Counted from the first letter of the stretch, positions 16,171 through 24,390 are shown. The stretch: DNA of 50,839 bases from an uncultured Selenomonadaceae bacterium (GCA_905234505.1 CAJOIA010000019.1:1-50839), one strand, 5' to 3'. Translations and numbers: made by a program. Notes: generated by a model from the sequence alone, not told the origin.

Positions 16171-16644
16171 ATGCTCAAAGTGCAGATTATCAGGGGCGTT
16201 AGTGTACCCTTCCAGTTCGTACTATCAGCTGAAAAATTTTGCAATGGTAATTTCTTAGATAATGGTAAATTTGTCGGCGATATCAAAATTCTGGGCGAAA
16301 TCGCTAATGACAGTTTAAAAATTGTCGCCAGCGGTAAGATTTTTTGCAAAAAAGAATTTATCTGCGATAGATGCTTAAACAATGCGTCGGAAAATCAAAT
16401 TATCGATTTCAGCGAAGTTTTTAATCCCACGGATGTCCTTGACGATTCAGTTGATATTACCGAGCTGATTCGCGATACTCTCATTGCCAGTCAACCTATT
16501 CAAAATCTATGTAAGGCTGATTGCAAAGGGCTGTGTCCAATCTGCGGAAAAAATTTGAATGACGGCGTGTGTAATTGTAACAGGTTTTGTGTTGACCCGA
16601 GACTTGCACCGTTATTGAATTTCAAATCAATCGAGGAGGTGTAA
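16171..16644 (+). CDS. yceD: YceD/DUF177 family protein
   Basis: A 157-aa DUF177 protein, linked in other bacteria to 23S rRNA accumulation. It has the two cysteine clusters of the family: CDRCL near residue 70 and CKADCKGLCPICGKNL with CNC near 110-135, which may bind zinc. The start is ATG 16171 with GGCGGTG about 8 bases before it. It is followed directly by the rpmF remnant and plsX, the order seen in most bacteria. Confidence 0.9.
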   Translation: MLKVQIIRGVSVPFQFVLSAEKFCNGNFLDNGKFVGDIKILGEIANDSLKIVASGKIFCKKEFICDRCLNNASENQIIDFSEVFNPTDVLDDSVDITELIRDTLIASQPIQNLCKADCKGLCPICGKNLNDGVCNCNRFCVDPRLAPLLNFKSIEEV

Positions 16645-16647
16645 ACT

Positions 16648-16801
16648 TTGGCAGCACCTAAAAGAAAGGCGCCGTGCTAATTGGAAGTTGGAAGTTCCGA
16701 ACTACGTAAAATGTCCGAGATGCCACGAACCAAAACTCCCGCACCATGTGTGCCTGGAATGCGGTTACTATGACGGCAAAGAAGTCATTGAAACGGCTTG
16801 A
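16648..16801 (+). pseudogene. rpmF: Ribosomal protein L32 gene with internal deletion and frameshift
   Basis: After GGAGGTG a TTG start opens the L32 N-terminus M-AAPKRK, but the frame then reads APC and stops at 16680. The rest of L32 follows in another frame from 16670: RRRANWKLEVPNYVKCPRCH and LPHHVCLECGYYDGKEVIE, ending at 16801 with the four zinc cysteines intact. Compared with normal L32 of about 57-60 residues, the basic stretch after residue 7 is missing: about 23 or 26 bases lost, which breaks the frame. Either this copy is dead and another rpmF exists, or it is an assembly error. Position between yceD and plsX is the classical one. Confidence 0.85.
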
Positions 16802-16819
16802 GGATAGCGGAAATTGTTT

Positions 16820-16849
16820 GGGCAGGCATTAAAACCTGCTCATTTTTTT
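16820..16849 (+). terminator. Intrinsic terminator or attenuator before plsX
   Basis: GGGCAGG pairs with CCTGCTC (one G-U pair) across an 8-base loop, followed by seven T. It lies between the L32 remnant and plsX, 18 bases before the plsX ATG, so it would reduce read-through from yceD-rpmF. Confidence 0.75.
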
Positions 16850-16866
16850 GTTATAGGAGTAGTTAA

Positions 16867-17862
16867 ATGAAAATTGCAGTTGACGCGATGGGCGGCGATA
16901 GAGCTCCTGCGGAAATAGTTAAGGGTGCACTTGAAGCTGTTAAAAAGTATTCCTGCGAAATAATCTTAGTTGGCGATGAAAATAAAGTTCGTGAAGTCCT
17001 GCGCGAAGAAAGCGATTGGGAAAATCTTCCGCTGACAATAAAACATACCACAGAAATAATTGAAATGGGCGAGCATCCGGCTGACGCGGTTCGCAATAAA
17101 AAAGATTCGTCCGTCGTGGTCGCTACAAAAATGGTTAAGGACGGCGAATGTGACGCGGTACTTTCTGCCGGTTCAACGGGCGCGGCGGTGGCAGCGGCTC
17201 AATTAATTTTAAAACGCATTCACAGCATAGGTCGCCCTGCCATTGCTACGCCTATTCCCACACCCAAAGGCGTTACGTTGCTTTTAGATAGCGGCGCAAA
17301 TGTCGACAGTAAACCCGAGCATTTAGTTCAAAGCGGAATTATGGGCGCGCTTTATGTCGAACATGTTTTAGGCAAAAAAAATCCTAAAGTTGGTCTGCTG
17401 AATATCGGCGAAGAAGAAACTAAAGGCAACGAACAAGCTAAGGAAACGTATCAGCTTTTTAAAAATATGTCTACAATAAATTTTACCGGCAATGCTGAGG
17501 GACGCGATATTCCAGCGGGCGATTTTGACGTAATTGTTTGCGACGGATTTGTCGGCAATGTGGTTTTAAAATTCGGCGAAGGACTTGCTAATACGATTTT
17601 CAAGCTGATTAAAGAATCGATTGATGAAGGCGGATTATCGGCTAAACTTGGCGCTTTAATGTTAATGCCAACTCTCAAAGATTTAGCTAAAAGGCTTGAT
17701 GCTTCCGAGTATGGCGGCGCTCCGCTTTTGGGCGTGAATGGTTACTGCATAATAAGTCACGGTAGTTCAGACGCTAAATCTATTTGCAGTGCTATCGGCG
17801 TTGCCAATGGCTATGTTCAAAGTAATGTTTTGGGGCATATCAAGGCGGCGCTGGGGCAATAA
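16867..17862 (+). CDS. plsX: Phosphate acyltransferase PlsX
   Basis: A 331-aa PlsX, which makes acyl-phosphate from acyl-ACP for phospholipid synthesis. Family segments are the N-terminal KIAVDAMGGDRAPAEIVKGA, AVLSAGSTGAAVAAAQLILK, GRPAIATPIPT and the C-terminal YGGAPLLGVNGYCIISHGSS. The start is ATG with AGGAG upstream. Length is normal. No fapR gene and no FapR-like operator are seen near it, in contrast to Bacillus. Confidence 0.97.
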   Translation: MKIAVDAMGGDRAPAEIVKGALEAVKKYSCEIILVGDENKVREVLREESDWENLPLTIKHTTEIIEMGEHPADAVRNKKDSSVVVATKMVKDGECDAVLSAGSTGAAVAAAQLILKRIHSIGRPAIATPIPTPKGVTLLLDSGANVDSKPEHLVQSGIMGALYVEHVLGKKNPKVGLLNIGEEETKGNEQAKETYQLFKNMSTINFTGNAEGRDIPAGDFDVIVCDGFVGNVVLKFGEGLANTIFKLIKESIDEGGLSAKLGALMLMPTLKDLAKRLDASEYGGAPLLGVNGYCIISHGSSDAKSICSAIGVANGYVQSNVLGHIKAALGQ

Positions 17863-17869
17863 AACGTGA

Positions 17870-17898
17870 TTGAAATAAAAATTTGCGCAGGTTATAAT
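17870..17898 (+). promoter_or_regulatory. Promoter of fabK
   Basis: TTGAAA, a 17-base spacer and a perfect TATAAT, 25 bases before the fabK ATG and starting 8 bases after the plsX stop. This lets fabK be expressed apart from plsX. Confidence 0.85.
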
Positions 17899-17922
17899 AT
17901 AAAAGGCGAGGAGGAAGATTGA

Positions 17923-18882
17923 ATGTTCGAGAATAACATAATCTGTAAGCTACTAAATATTAAATACCCGATATTTCAAGGCGGAATGGCGTGGATAGGC
18001 ACGGCGGAACTTGCGTCTGCAGTATCGAATGCTGGCGGTTTAGGGCTAATCGGCGCGGGGCATATGCCACCCGATGTTTTGCGAAAAGAAATTCAAAAGT
18101 GCAAAGGTTGGACAGATAAACCTTTCGGCGTGAATATTATGCTGATGTCGCCGTTTGTCAAAGAAGTAATGCAAGTCGTAATTGATGAGCGCGTGCCGGT
18201 TGTTACAACGGGTGCGGGCAATCCTGGCGAATATGTTCCTGCGCTGAAAGAAATTGGTGCGAAAGTTATTCCAGTTATAGCGAGCGTTGCATTGGCTAAG
18301 CGGCTGGTTAAATCTGGCGCGGACGCAATTATTGCTGAAGGCTGTGAATCTGGCGGGCATATCGGCGAAATTTCTACAATGCCGTTAATTCCTCAAGTTG
18401 TAGACGCGGTTGAAGTTCCTGTAATAGCGGCGGGCGGATTTGGTGACAGTCGCGGTTTAGCGGCGGCTTTTGCATTGGGCGCTCATGCCATTCAAATGGG
18501 AACGCGCTTTGTGCTCAGCAAAGAATGTATTGCTCACCCGAATTATAAAAATATCGTACTCAAGGCTAAAGATCGCTCAACCGTCGTAACCGGCAGAACT
18601 TTGGGACATCCTGCGCGAGTCATAGCGAATAAATTAACGCGCACATATCTTGAAATGGAGGCGGCGGGCGCGTCGGCTGAAGAACTTGAAAAGCTCGGCG
18701 TCGGAAGTTTGCATAAAGCAACGCATGAAGGCGACGTTGAAAATGGCTCGGTTATGATTGGGCAAATTTCCGGTATGCTTGAAGATATTAAAACTGTCAA
18801 AGAAATTATTGACGATATTGTTAATGGTTTACCGGCGGCGGTTGCCAATCTTCAAAGTAATTATTTAGGGGATAGGGAATAG
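17923..18882 (+). CDS. fabK: Enoyl-ACP reductase II (FMN-dependent)
   Basis: A 319-aa FabK, an FMN-dependent TIM-barrel enzyme of the nitronate monooxygenase family, which performs the last step of each fatty-acid elongation round. Motifs are YPIFQGGMAWIG, NAGGLGLIGAGHMPP, GVNIMLMSP, IIAEGCESGGHIGE and the FMN-phosphate loop VIAAGGFGDSRG followed by GAHAIQMGTRF. It stands between plsX and fabD, which argues for enoyl-ACP reductase rather than a nitronate oxidase. The ribosome site is GAGGAGGAAG. The final codons, including the stop, lie inside a dispersed repeat, so the C-terminal tail NYLGDRE may stem from it. Confidence 0.93.
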   Translation: MFENNIICKLLNIKYPIFQGGMAWIGTAELASAVSNAGGLGLIGAGHMPPDVLRKEIQKCKGWTDKPFGVNIMLMSPFVKEVMQVVIDERVPVVTTGAGNPGEYVPALKEIGAKVIPVIASVALAKRLVKSGADAIIAEGCESGGHIGEISTMPLIPQVVDAVEVPVIAAGGFGDSRGLAAAFALGAHAIQMGTRFVLSKECIAHPNYKNIVLKAKDRSTVVTGRTLGHPARVIANKLTRTYLEMEAAGASAEELEKLGVGSLHKATHEGDVENGSVMIGQISGMLEDIKTVKEIIDDIVNGLPAAVANLQSNYLGDRE

Positions 18883-18939
18883 AGGCAAGGGACTAGTTTT
18901 TAATTACTATTCCCTAGACCCTTTACACTTATCCCTAAA
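18864..18939. repeat. Dispersed hairpin repeat, copy B (complete inverted repeat)
   Basis: The G-rich left arm (TTTAGGGGATAGGGAATAG) and C-rich right arm (CTATTCCCTAGACCC then TTTACACTTATCCCTAAA) form an imperfect inverted repeat of about 76 bases. The right arm is nearly identical to that of copy C at 49097-49157. It contains the fabK stop codon and sits just before fabD. Confidence 0.75.
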
Positions 18940-18963
18940 AAACGACCGAAGGGAGTTTTTTTC

Positions 18964-19896
18964 ATGGGCAAATTGGCTATGGTCTTTCCTGGACAGGGCG
19001 CACAATTCGTCGGTATGGGTAAAGATTTTTATGATAACTTCGACGCGGCTAAAAAACTTTTCGACGAAGCGGACGCGGCACTTGGTTATTCGATAAAAAA
19101 AATGTGCTTTGAAGGCTCGGAAGACGATTTAAAACTTACTGCGAATACGCAACCGGCAATTTTGATTGTCAGCGTGATAGCGTCTGAACTTTTGAAGGCT
19201 GAAGGCGTTGAAGCTGAAGTTGCAGGCGGTCACAGTTTAGGCGAATATTCGGCGCTGGTGGCGGCTGGCGCGTTGAAATTCAGTGACGCGGTAGTTTTAG
19301 TTCACAAGCGTGGGCAATTTATGCAGGAGGCAGTTCCTGTTGGTCAAGGCGCAATGGCGGCGATTATCGGACTTGACGACGAACTGATTATTAATGCCTG
19401 CAATGAAATTTCTGACACTGTGCAGGCTGTTAATTTTAATTGTCCTGGACAAACTGTAATTGCCGGAACTGTGGCGGGCGTTAATTTGGCTGTTGAAAAA
19501 TTGAAAGCCGCTGGTGCGAAAAAAGCTGTAGTTTTGCCGGTTAGTGCGCCTTTCCATAGCACGCTTATGAAACCTGCCGCTGCAAAACTTTCTGTTGAAC
19601 TTGATAAAATTGAAATTCACGACGCTGCTTTTCCGATTGCAGCGAATTTCACCGGCAAATTGGAAACTTCGGCGGCTGACATTAAAAATAATCTCGTCGC
19701 TCAGGCGGATAATCCTGTCAGGTGGATTGACTGCGTGCAGGCTATGAAAAATTTTGGCGCTGATACTTTCATTGAGTGCGGTCCTGGTAAAACTTTGTGC
19801 GGTTTCAATCGGCGCATTGACAAACAAATTCAAAGCCTAAATGTCGAAGATTTATCCAGCCTGCAAAAAACTATCGAGGCAGTTAAGCGTGTTTAG
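18964..19896 (+). CDS. fabD: Malonyl-CoA:ACP transacylase
   Basis: A 310-aa FabD, which moves the malonyl group from CoA to acyl carrier protein. The oxyanion segment VFPGQGAQFVGMG is at the N-terminus, the nucleophile serine lies in GHSLGEYSAL near residue 90, and the catalytic histidine in SAPFHSTLM near 198. The ribosome site is AAGGGAG. The fatty-acid genes fabG, acpP and fabF, which usually follow, are absent; a secreted protein and recR follow instead. Confidence 0.97.
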   Translation: MGKLAMVFPGQGAQFVGMGKDFYDNFDAAKKLFDEADAALGYSIKKMCFEGSEDDLKLTANTQPAILIVSVIASELLKAEGVEAEVAGGHSLGEYSALVAAGALKFSDAVVLVHKRGQFMQEAVPVGQGAMAAIIGLDDELIINACNEISDTVQAVNFNCPGQTVIAGTVAGVNLAVEKLKAAGAKKAVVLPVSAPFHSTLMKPAAAKLSVELDKIEIHDAAFPIAANFTGKLETSAADIKNNLVAQADNPVRWIDCVQAMKNFGADTFIECGPGKTLCGFNRRIDKQIQSLNVEDLSSLQKTIEAVKRV

Positions 19897-19915
19897 TGGG
19901 AATGGGGCATCAACC

Positions 19916-20143
19916 TTGAAAAAAATTTTATTAGTAGCGTTAATTTTAATTGGCACAATGACAACTGCGCTGGCGGCGGCACTGTTCAACACGCCATATA
20001 TCGGCAATGCTAATACAATGCGGTTTCACTATGCCGATTGCCGCTCGGTCGATGAAATGAATCCGCACAATCAAGTTGGAATAAATTCGCGCGAGGAAGC
20101 TCTCAGCGCGGGTTATGTTCCTTGTAAAAGATGTAAGCCTTAA
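19916..20143 (+). CDS. Small secreted Ada-like zinc-binding domain protein
   Basis: A 75-aa protein with a signal peptide (KKILLVALILIGTMTTALA) and then a single domain YIGNANTMRFHYADCRSV...CKRCKP. This domain matches the metal-binding module of Ada and the C-terminal module of some secreted nucleases and competence proteins, with one Cys in ADCRS and two in PCKRCKP. Its isolated, exported form suggests a binding protein for metal or nucleic acid at the cell surface, but this is inference. I chose TTG 19916, after the fabD stop and with GGAATGGGG upstream; the longer frame inside fabD lacks a ribosome site. Confidence 0.75.
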   Translation: MKKILLVALILIGTMTTALAAALFNTPYIGNANTMRFHYADCRSVDEMNPHNQVGINSREEALSAGYVPCKRCKP

Positions 20144-20152
20144 GGTGAAAAT

Positions 20153-20752
20153 ATGAGTTCAAAAGCTATGGCGAATCTTAAGGAATCGCTGATGAAATTG
20201 CCGGGCGTCGGTGAGAAAACTGCCGCTCGGCTTGCTTATCATATCGTCGAAATGAAGGCTGAAGACGTTGAAAATCTCGCCTACGCCATTAAAAATATCA
20301 AGGCCGAAACGCACTCCTGCGCGATATGTTTTAATACTATTGACATTGGCAGAGACATTTGCGAAATTTGCGCCTCTGATAAACGCGACGGGCAAACTAT
20401 TTGCGTTGTCAAGGATTCCAAAGATTTAGATGCGATCGAGCGTGCGGGCTTTTACACGGGAAAATATCACGTGACCGGCGGATTAATTTCACCGATGGCG
20501 GGCGTTACGCAGGAAGATATTAAGCTCAAGGAATTAGTTCAGCGCGTTTACAATAACGATATTCACGAAGTTATCATTGCGCTTGAGCCGAATGTTGAAG
20601 GTACTGCAACGGCTCATTTTATCGCGAAACTTTTAAAACCTTTTGGCGTCAAGGTTACGAAACTCGCGCAGGGCATGGCGGTTGGCGCGGATTTTTCCGG
20701 TACTGACAGCGTGACCATTGCGAGGGCAATTGAAAACCGCGTGCCTATTTAA
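20153..20752 (+). CDS. recR: Recombination protein RecR
   Basis: A 199-aa RecR, partner of RecF/RecO in loading RecA at gaps. There is a helix-hairpin-helix (MKLPGVGEKTAARLAYHI), a four-cysteine zinc finger (CAICFNTIDIGRDICEIC), and a Toprim domain (CVVKDSKDLDAIE, ALEPNVEGTATAHFI). Normal length. It overlaps nothing and is followed after 13 bases by bofA, as in Bacillus. The dnaX-yaaK genes that usually precede recR are not present. Confidence 0.97.
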   Translation: MSSKAMANLKESLMKLPGVGEKTAARLAYHIVEMKAEDVENLAYAIKNIKAETHSCAICFNTIDIGRDICEICASDKRDGQTICVVKDSKDLDAIERAGFYTGKYHVTGGLISPMAGVTQEDIKLKELVQRVYNNDIHEVIIALEPNVEGTATAHFIAKLLKPFGVKVTKLAQGMAVGADFSGTDSVTIARAIENRVPI

Positions 20753-20765
20753 AGGGAGGCTTAAT

Positions 20766-21017
20766 ATGATTAACTTTGATATAGAAATGTTCGCCGGTCC
20801 TGTTATTGGAATAATCATTGTGTTGCTTCTAATTCAGCTGGCGTCGTTCCCGTTTTGGTTGCTAAAAAATAGCATTGTCGGCGCAATTATGTTGTACATT
20901 TTTAATTTCATCGGGATATTCACAATAAAAATCACATTTATTCACTGCTTGATTGTGGGCGTGTGCGGCGTACCTGGCATTGTGATTCTGCTGATTTATT
21001 TAAATTTTTTTAAGTAG
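20766..21017 (+). CDS. bofA: BofA family integral membrane protein
   Basis: An 83-aa protein with two or three hydrophobic helices. It shows the family pattern FWLLKNSIVGAIMLYIFNFI and HCLIVGVCGVPGIVILLIYL. In Bacillus subtilis BofA holds the SpoIVFB protease inactive until pro-sigma-K is to be cut. Many Negativicutes keep bofA next to recR even when they do not form spores. The start is ATG 20766 with AAAGGGAGG upstream. No sporulation genes are seen in this window. Confidence 0.88.
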   Translation: MINFDIEMFAGPVIGIIIVLLLIQLASFPFWLLKNSIVGAIMLYIFNFIGIFTIKITFIHCLIVGVCGVPGIVILLIYLNFFK

Positions 21018-21023
21018 GGCATT

Positions 21024-21425
21024 ATGATTCAATTAGACAAAGTTACTAAATTTTATGGCGAACGGCTGATTTTTTCTGACGTGAGTTTTAAGATTATGGA
21101 CGGCGAAAAAGTCGGTATCGTTGGTAAAAATGGCGCAGGCAAATCGACGCTGATTAAAATTATGATGGGCGCTGAAGAATTTGACGCGGGCAATATCAGC
21201 GGGCTTCGCGCAGAAGATATTGGTTATGCTGAGCAGATGCCGCAATTCAAAAAATCTACGCTACTTGCTGAAATGTTGAGCATTGGCGTCGAAGAATTTC
21301 AAGCTAAGAAAATTTTATTCGGCTTAGGTTTCAGCGAATTTGAATTGACGAAAAATCCGAATGAATTTAGCGGCGGCGAAACTGCGAAAAATTTTAATTT
21401 TGGACGAACCGACAAATCACCTTGA
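21024..21425 (+). pseudogene. ABC-F ATPase, 5' fragment (broken gene)
   Basis: The first 119 residues are the start of an ABC-F protein: MIQLDKVTKFYGERLIFSDV, Walker A GKNGAGKST and signature NPNEFSGGE (SGGE codons at 21369-21380). The frame then runs into unrelated residues and stops at 21425. Some 35 bases that should code about 12 residues after SGGE, plus the frame, are missing before LILDEPTNHLD at 21394. The part between Walker A and the signature is also about 50 residues shorter than usual, in frame. ABC-F proteins act on stalled ribosomes. The gene is probably dead unless the deletion is an assembly error. Confidence 0.8.
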
Positions 21426-22638
21426 CATTTACGCGATTGATTTTCTTGAAGATTTTTTGAAGAATTATCGCTACACGGTGATAACGGTGACGCACGATCG
21501 GCATTTTCTGCAAAATTGCGTTGACAAGATTATTGATATGGAAAATGGCAAGGCGACGGTTTACAGCGCGAATTACGAAAAATTTATTCAGCTGAAGCAA
21601 GAGCGGCGTGAATATGAATTGAAGGCTTACGAAAAACAGCAAGAAGAAATTGCTAAGCTTGAAGATTTTGTTCGTCGAAATAAAGTTCGCGCTTCAACAG
21701 CTAAACGCGCGCGCAGTCGTCAGATTAAATTGGACAGAATGGAGCGCCTGGAAAAGCCGCCGTCCAATGATTTTGTCAAAGTCAAATTGGCTGACGCCGC
21801 CGAGTCTGCTAACCGCGTTTTAATTCTCGACAATATCAATTTCAAAAACATTATCAAGAATTTCAGCGCCGAAATTTTCAAGGGCGAAAAAGTTGGTTTA
21901 ATCGGCAGAAATGGCATTGGCAAATCGACTCTTTTAAAAATTATTGTGGGCGATTTGCGCTCTGACAGCGGCAATATCAAAATTGGCAATCGTGTTAAAA
22001 TCGGCTATCTTTCGCAAGGGCACGAAGAATTGAATGAAAATGTGACGGCGATTGACGAACTTGTTAATTGTTTTAATTTGACATTGGAGCGGGCTCGCGC
22101 AGAATTGGCTAAACTTGATTTATTCGCGCAGGTTGTAGAAAAGCCAATCGCTGATATGTCGGGCGGCGAAAAAACGCGCGTAGCATTAGCAAAACTGATT
22201 TTAACCGGCGCAAATTTTTTAATTTTGGACGAACCAACAAACCATTTAGATTTACCTGCGCGAGAGGCAATTGAAGCGGCACTGCGCGAATTTGAGGGTA
22301 CAATTTTAATCGTTACGCACGACAGATATTTATTGGACGCAGTGACCAGCCGCGTTATCGAATTTGAAGATAAACCGGCAATTCCTAAACCGGAAAAAAT
22401 TTCTAAGCCAAAAACTGAAAAAACTTCACAGCCGCCCAAATCCAAATCGCAGGAAAAATCGGTACAACAGCTTGAAAAACTTGAAGCGCAAATCAAAATG
22501 GCTGAGATGGAATTGAAAATGATTGAGCGCGAAATAAACGCGGCGGTTGAACCGGCGAAATTAGCGCTCTTGGCGGCGGATCACGAATCCAAGTTGAAAG
22601 AAATTGACGAATTGTATTTAGCATTTGTCGAAGAATGA
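21361..22638 (+). pseudogene. ABC-F ATPase, 3' fragment with second ATPase domain
   Basis: From KILILDEPTNHLD (first Walker B) onward the ABC-F protein is intact: the first H-loop THDRHFL, the charged linker, the second ATPase domain (Walker A GRNGIGKST, signature MSGGEKTRVALAKL, Walker B FLILDEPTNHLD, H-loop THDRYLL) and a C-terminal coiled coil. The open frame begins at ATG 21361, but its first ten residues are an out-of-frame reading of the upstream SGGE region. It could be translated as a fragment, which would lack the first nucleotide site. The frame relation to the 5' fragment is +1. Confidence 0.8.
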
Positions 22639-22639
22639 A

Positions 22640-22664
22640 AATCACCCTCTCGGTGATTTTTTTT
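22640..22664 (+). terminator. Intrinsic terminator after the ABC-F gene
   Basis: AATCACC pairs with GGTGATT around a CTCTC loop, followed by eight T. It directly follows the stop codon. Confidence 0.9.
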
Positions 22665-22700
22665 ATTACTAAAACTTATTTAAGTGGCGAAATCTTAAAA

Positions 22701-22730
22701 TTGCGTTGGAGCGGTGACGTGATTTATAAT
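22701..22730 (+). promoter_or_regulatory. Promoter of the DUF362-flavodoxin operon
   Basis: TTGCGT, an 18-base spacer and a perfect TATAAT, 27 bases before the ATG at 22758. It follows a terminator, so it marks the start of a new transcript. Confidence 0.7.
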
Positions 22731-22757
22731 TTACCAAAATTGAAAGGTGGTATTAAT

Positions 22758-23705
22758 ATGAAAATGTCGCGCAGAAATTTTATTAAGATGGCGGGTGTCA
22801 CTGCTGCAGGTGCAGCGCTAATGGGTTTTGGCGACGTGGCGGCAAGCAACGAAAAATCAACGGTTTATTTCACGAAAAATATTGACGCCGAGCATTTGAT
22901 TCAGCTGTACAAAAAAATTAATGGCACAATCAGCGGCAGAGTTGCGATTAAATTGCATACTGGCGAGCCGCACGGTCCAAATATTTTACCGCGTGATATG
23001 GTTCAGAAGTTCCAGGCGCAGATTCCGAACAGCACGATTATTGAGGCGAATGTTGCATATGGCGGCGCGCGAGCGAATACTTCAAATCACAGAGATACTT
23101 TGAAAACCAATGGCTGGACTTTTTGCCCTGTTGATATTATTGACGCGGACGGTGACGTTGATTATCCGGTGAATGGCGGCTTGCACCTGAAAAAAGTTGC
23201 AGTTGGAGCGCATTTAAACAATTACGATTCGCTGATAGTTTTGACGCATTTTAAAGGTCACGCGATGGGCGGATTTGGCGGCAGTTTGAAAAATATTGCT
23301 ATAGGTTGTGCCAGCGGCAAAGTTGGTAAGCGCGAAGTTCACGGCTTGGTTGATTATGGGCGCTGGGTTACTGGCGGTTTGTTTATGGAATTGATGGCTG
23401 ACAGCGGCAAGGCGATTTGTGACCATTTTGGCAAGAAAATTATTTTTATAAATGTAATGCGGCGAATGAGTGTAGATTGTGACTGCGCGGGAACTTCAGC
23501 CGCCGAACCGACAATGAAAGATATTGGAATTGCGGCGTCGACAGATATTCTTGCAGTGGATCAAGCGTGCGTTGATATGGTTTACGCCGCGCCGGACGGT
23601 AAAGATTTAATTAATCGCATTGAAAGCCGCGAAGGTTTGCGCCAATTAACAGCTATGCAAGAACTTGGAATGGGCAACAGGAAATACAATTTGGTTAATA
23701 TTTGA
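22758..23705 (+). CDS. Tat-exported DUF362 family protein
   Basis: A 315-aa protein of the DUF362 family. The N-terminus carries a twin-arginine signal (MSRRNFIKMAG) followed by a hydrophobic alanine-rich stretch ending near AAS, so it is exported folded, often a sign of a bound cofactor. The DUF362 core has IKLHTGEPHGPN, LTHFKGHAMGGFGGSLKN and DILAVDQACVDMVY. No classical ferredoxin CxxCxxC motif is present; there is only CDCAG near residue 245. I chose ATG 22758, 7 bases after AAAGGTGG; the frame extends upstream through a promoter and terminator, which is not plausible. It leads an operon with two exported flavodoxins. Confidence 0.85.
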   Translation: MKMSRRNFIKMAGVTAAGAALMGFGDVAASNEKSTVYFTKNIDAEHLIQLYKKINGTISGRVAIKLHTGEPHGPNILPRDMVQKFQAQIPNSTIIEANVAYGGARANTSNHRDTLKTNGWTFCPVDIIDADGDVDYPVNGGLHLKKVAVGAHLNNYDSLIVLTHFKGHAMGGFGGSLKNIAIGCASGKVGKREVHGLVDYGRWVTGGLFMELMADSGKAICDHFGKKIIFINVMRRMSVDCDCAGTSAAEPTMKDIGIAASTDILAVDQACVDMVYAAPDGKDLINRIESREGLRQLTAMQELGMGNRKYNLVNI

Positions 23706-23715
23706 GGTGAGTGCA

Positions 23716-24306
23716 ATGAAAAAATTTTTGATAGTGCTGTTGGCGGTAATCGGGCTGGCGTTGTCAATTAGCGAAAGTGCCTCTGCTCAAGGTAAAATTT
23801 TGGTTGCATATTTTTCACGTACCGGCGAAGAATACGGCGTTGGAAATATTTCAAGAGGCAATACCGCTATCATTGCTGGGATTATCGCGCAGAAGACCGG
23901 CGGTGACCTTTTTGAAATTAAAACTGTTAAATCTTATCCGACAAATTACCAAGCTTGCACTGAAGTTGCCAGCCGCGAAAAAGCTGACAAGGCGCGCCCT
24001 GCACTTTCAAACGCAGTAAATAATTTCGCGCAGTACGACACAATATTTTTAGGCTATCCAATTTGGTGGGGCGATTGTCCAATGGCGATTTATACTTTCT
24101 TGGAAAGTTACGATTTCAGCGGCAAAACGATAATTCCATTTTGCACACACGCGGGCAGCGGTTTATCTGGAACTGAAAGGCGAATTGCGACAGTTTGCCC
24201 AAATGCTAAAGTTTTAAATGGCTTTGAAATTCGCGGAGCGACAGCGCAGAATAAATTTTCGCAGGCTGAATCGGCTGTAAATGTTTGGCTGAAAGCAATT
24301 CAATGA
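23716..24306 (+). CDS. Exported flavodoxin-like protein (signal peptide)
   Basis: A 196-aa protein. Residues 1-24 are a signal peptide (KKFLIVLLAVIGLALSISES then ASA). The rest is a flavodoxin fold of the flavodoxin_4 type with the phosphate loop AYFSRTGEEYGVG, FLGYPIWWGDCPMAIYTFLE and IIPFCTHAGSG. It would bind FMN outside the cytoplasmic membrane, which is unusual for flavodoxins. The start is ATG 23716 with GAGGTGAG upstream, 10 bases after the DUF362 gene. It is paralogous to the next gene. Confidence 0.88.
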   Translation: MKKFLIVLLAVIGLALSISESASAQGKILVAYFSRTGEEYGVGNISRGNTAIIAGIIAQKTGGDLFEIKTVKSYPTNYQACTEVASREKADKARPALSNAVNNFAQYDTIFLGYPIWWGDCPMAIYTFLESYDFSGKTIIPFCTHAGSGLSGTERRIATVCPNAKVLNGFEIRGATAQNKFSQAESAVNVWLKAIQ

Positions 24307-24390
24307 TTATTGAGCAAAAAACAGGATTTTGACGAAACGCCACGAAACTATTTAAGTATCCTAATAAAAAATTTAATTGAGGTGTTTTGA

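Noticed and set aside
21380-21394. Programmed frameshift or ribosomal bypass in the ABC-F gene
   Set aside because: Coding sequence for about 12 conserved residues is absent, so a shift of reading frame could not restore the protein; a deletion explains it better.
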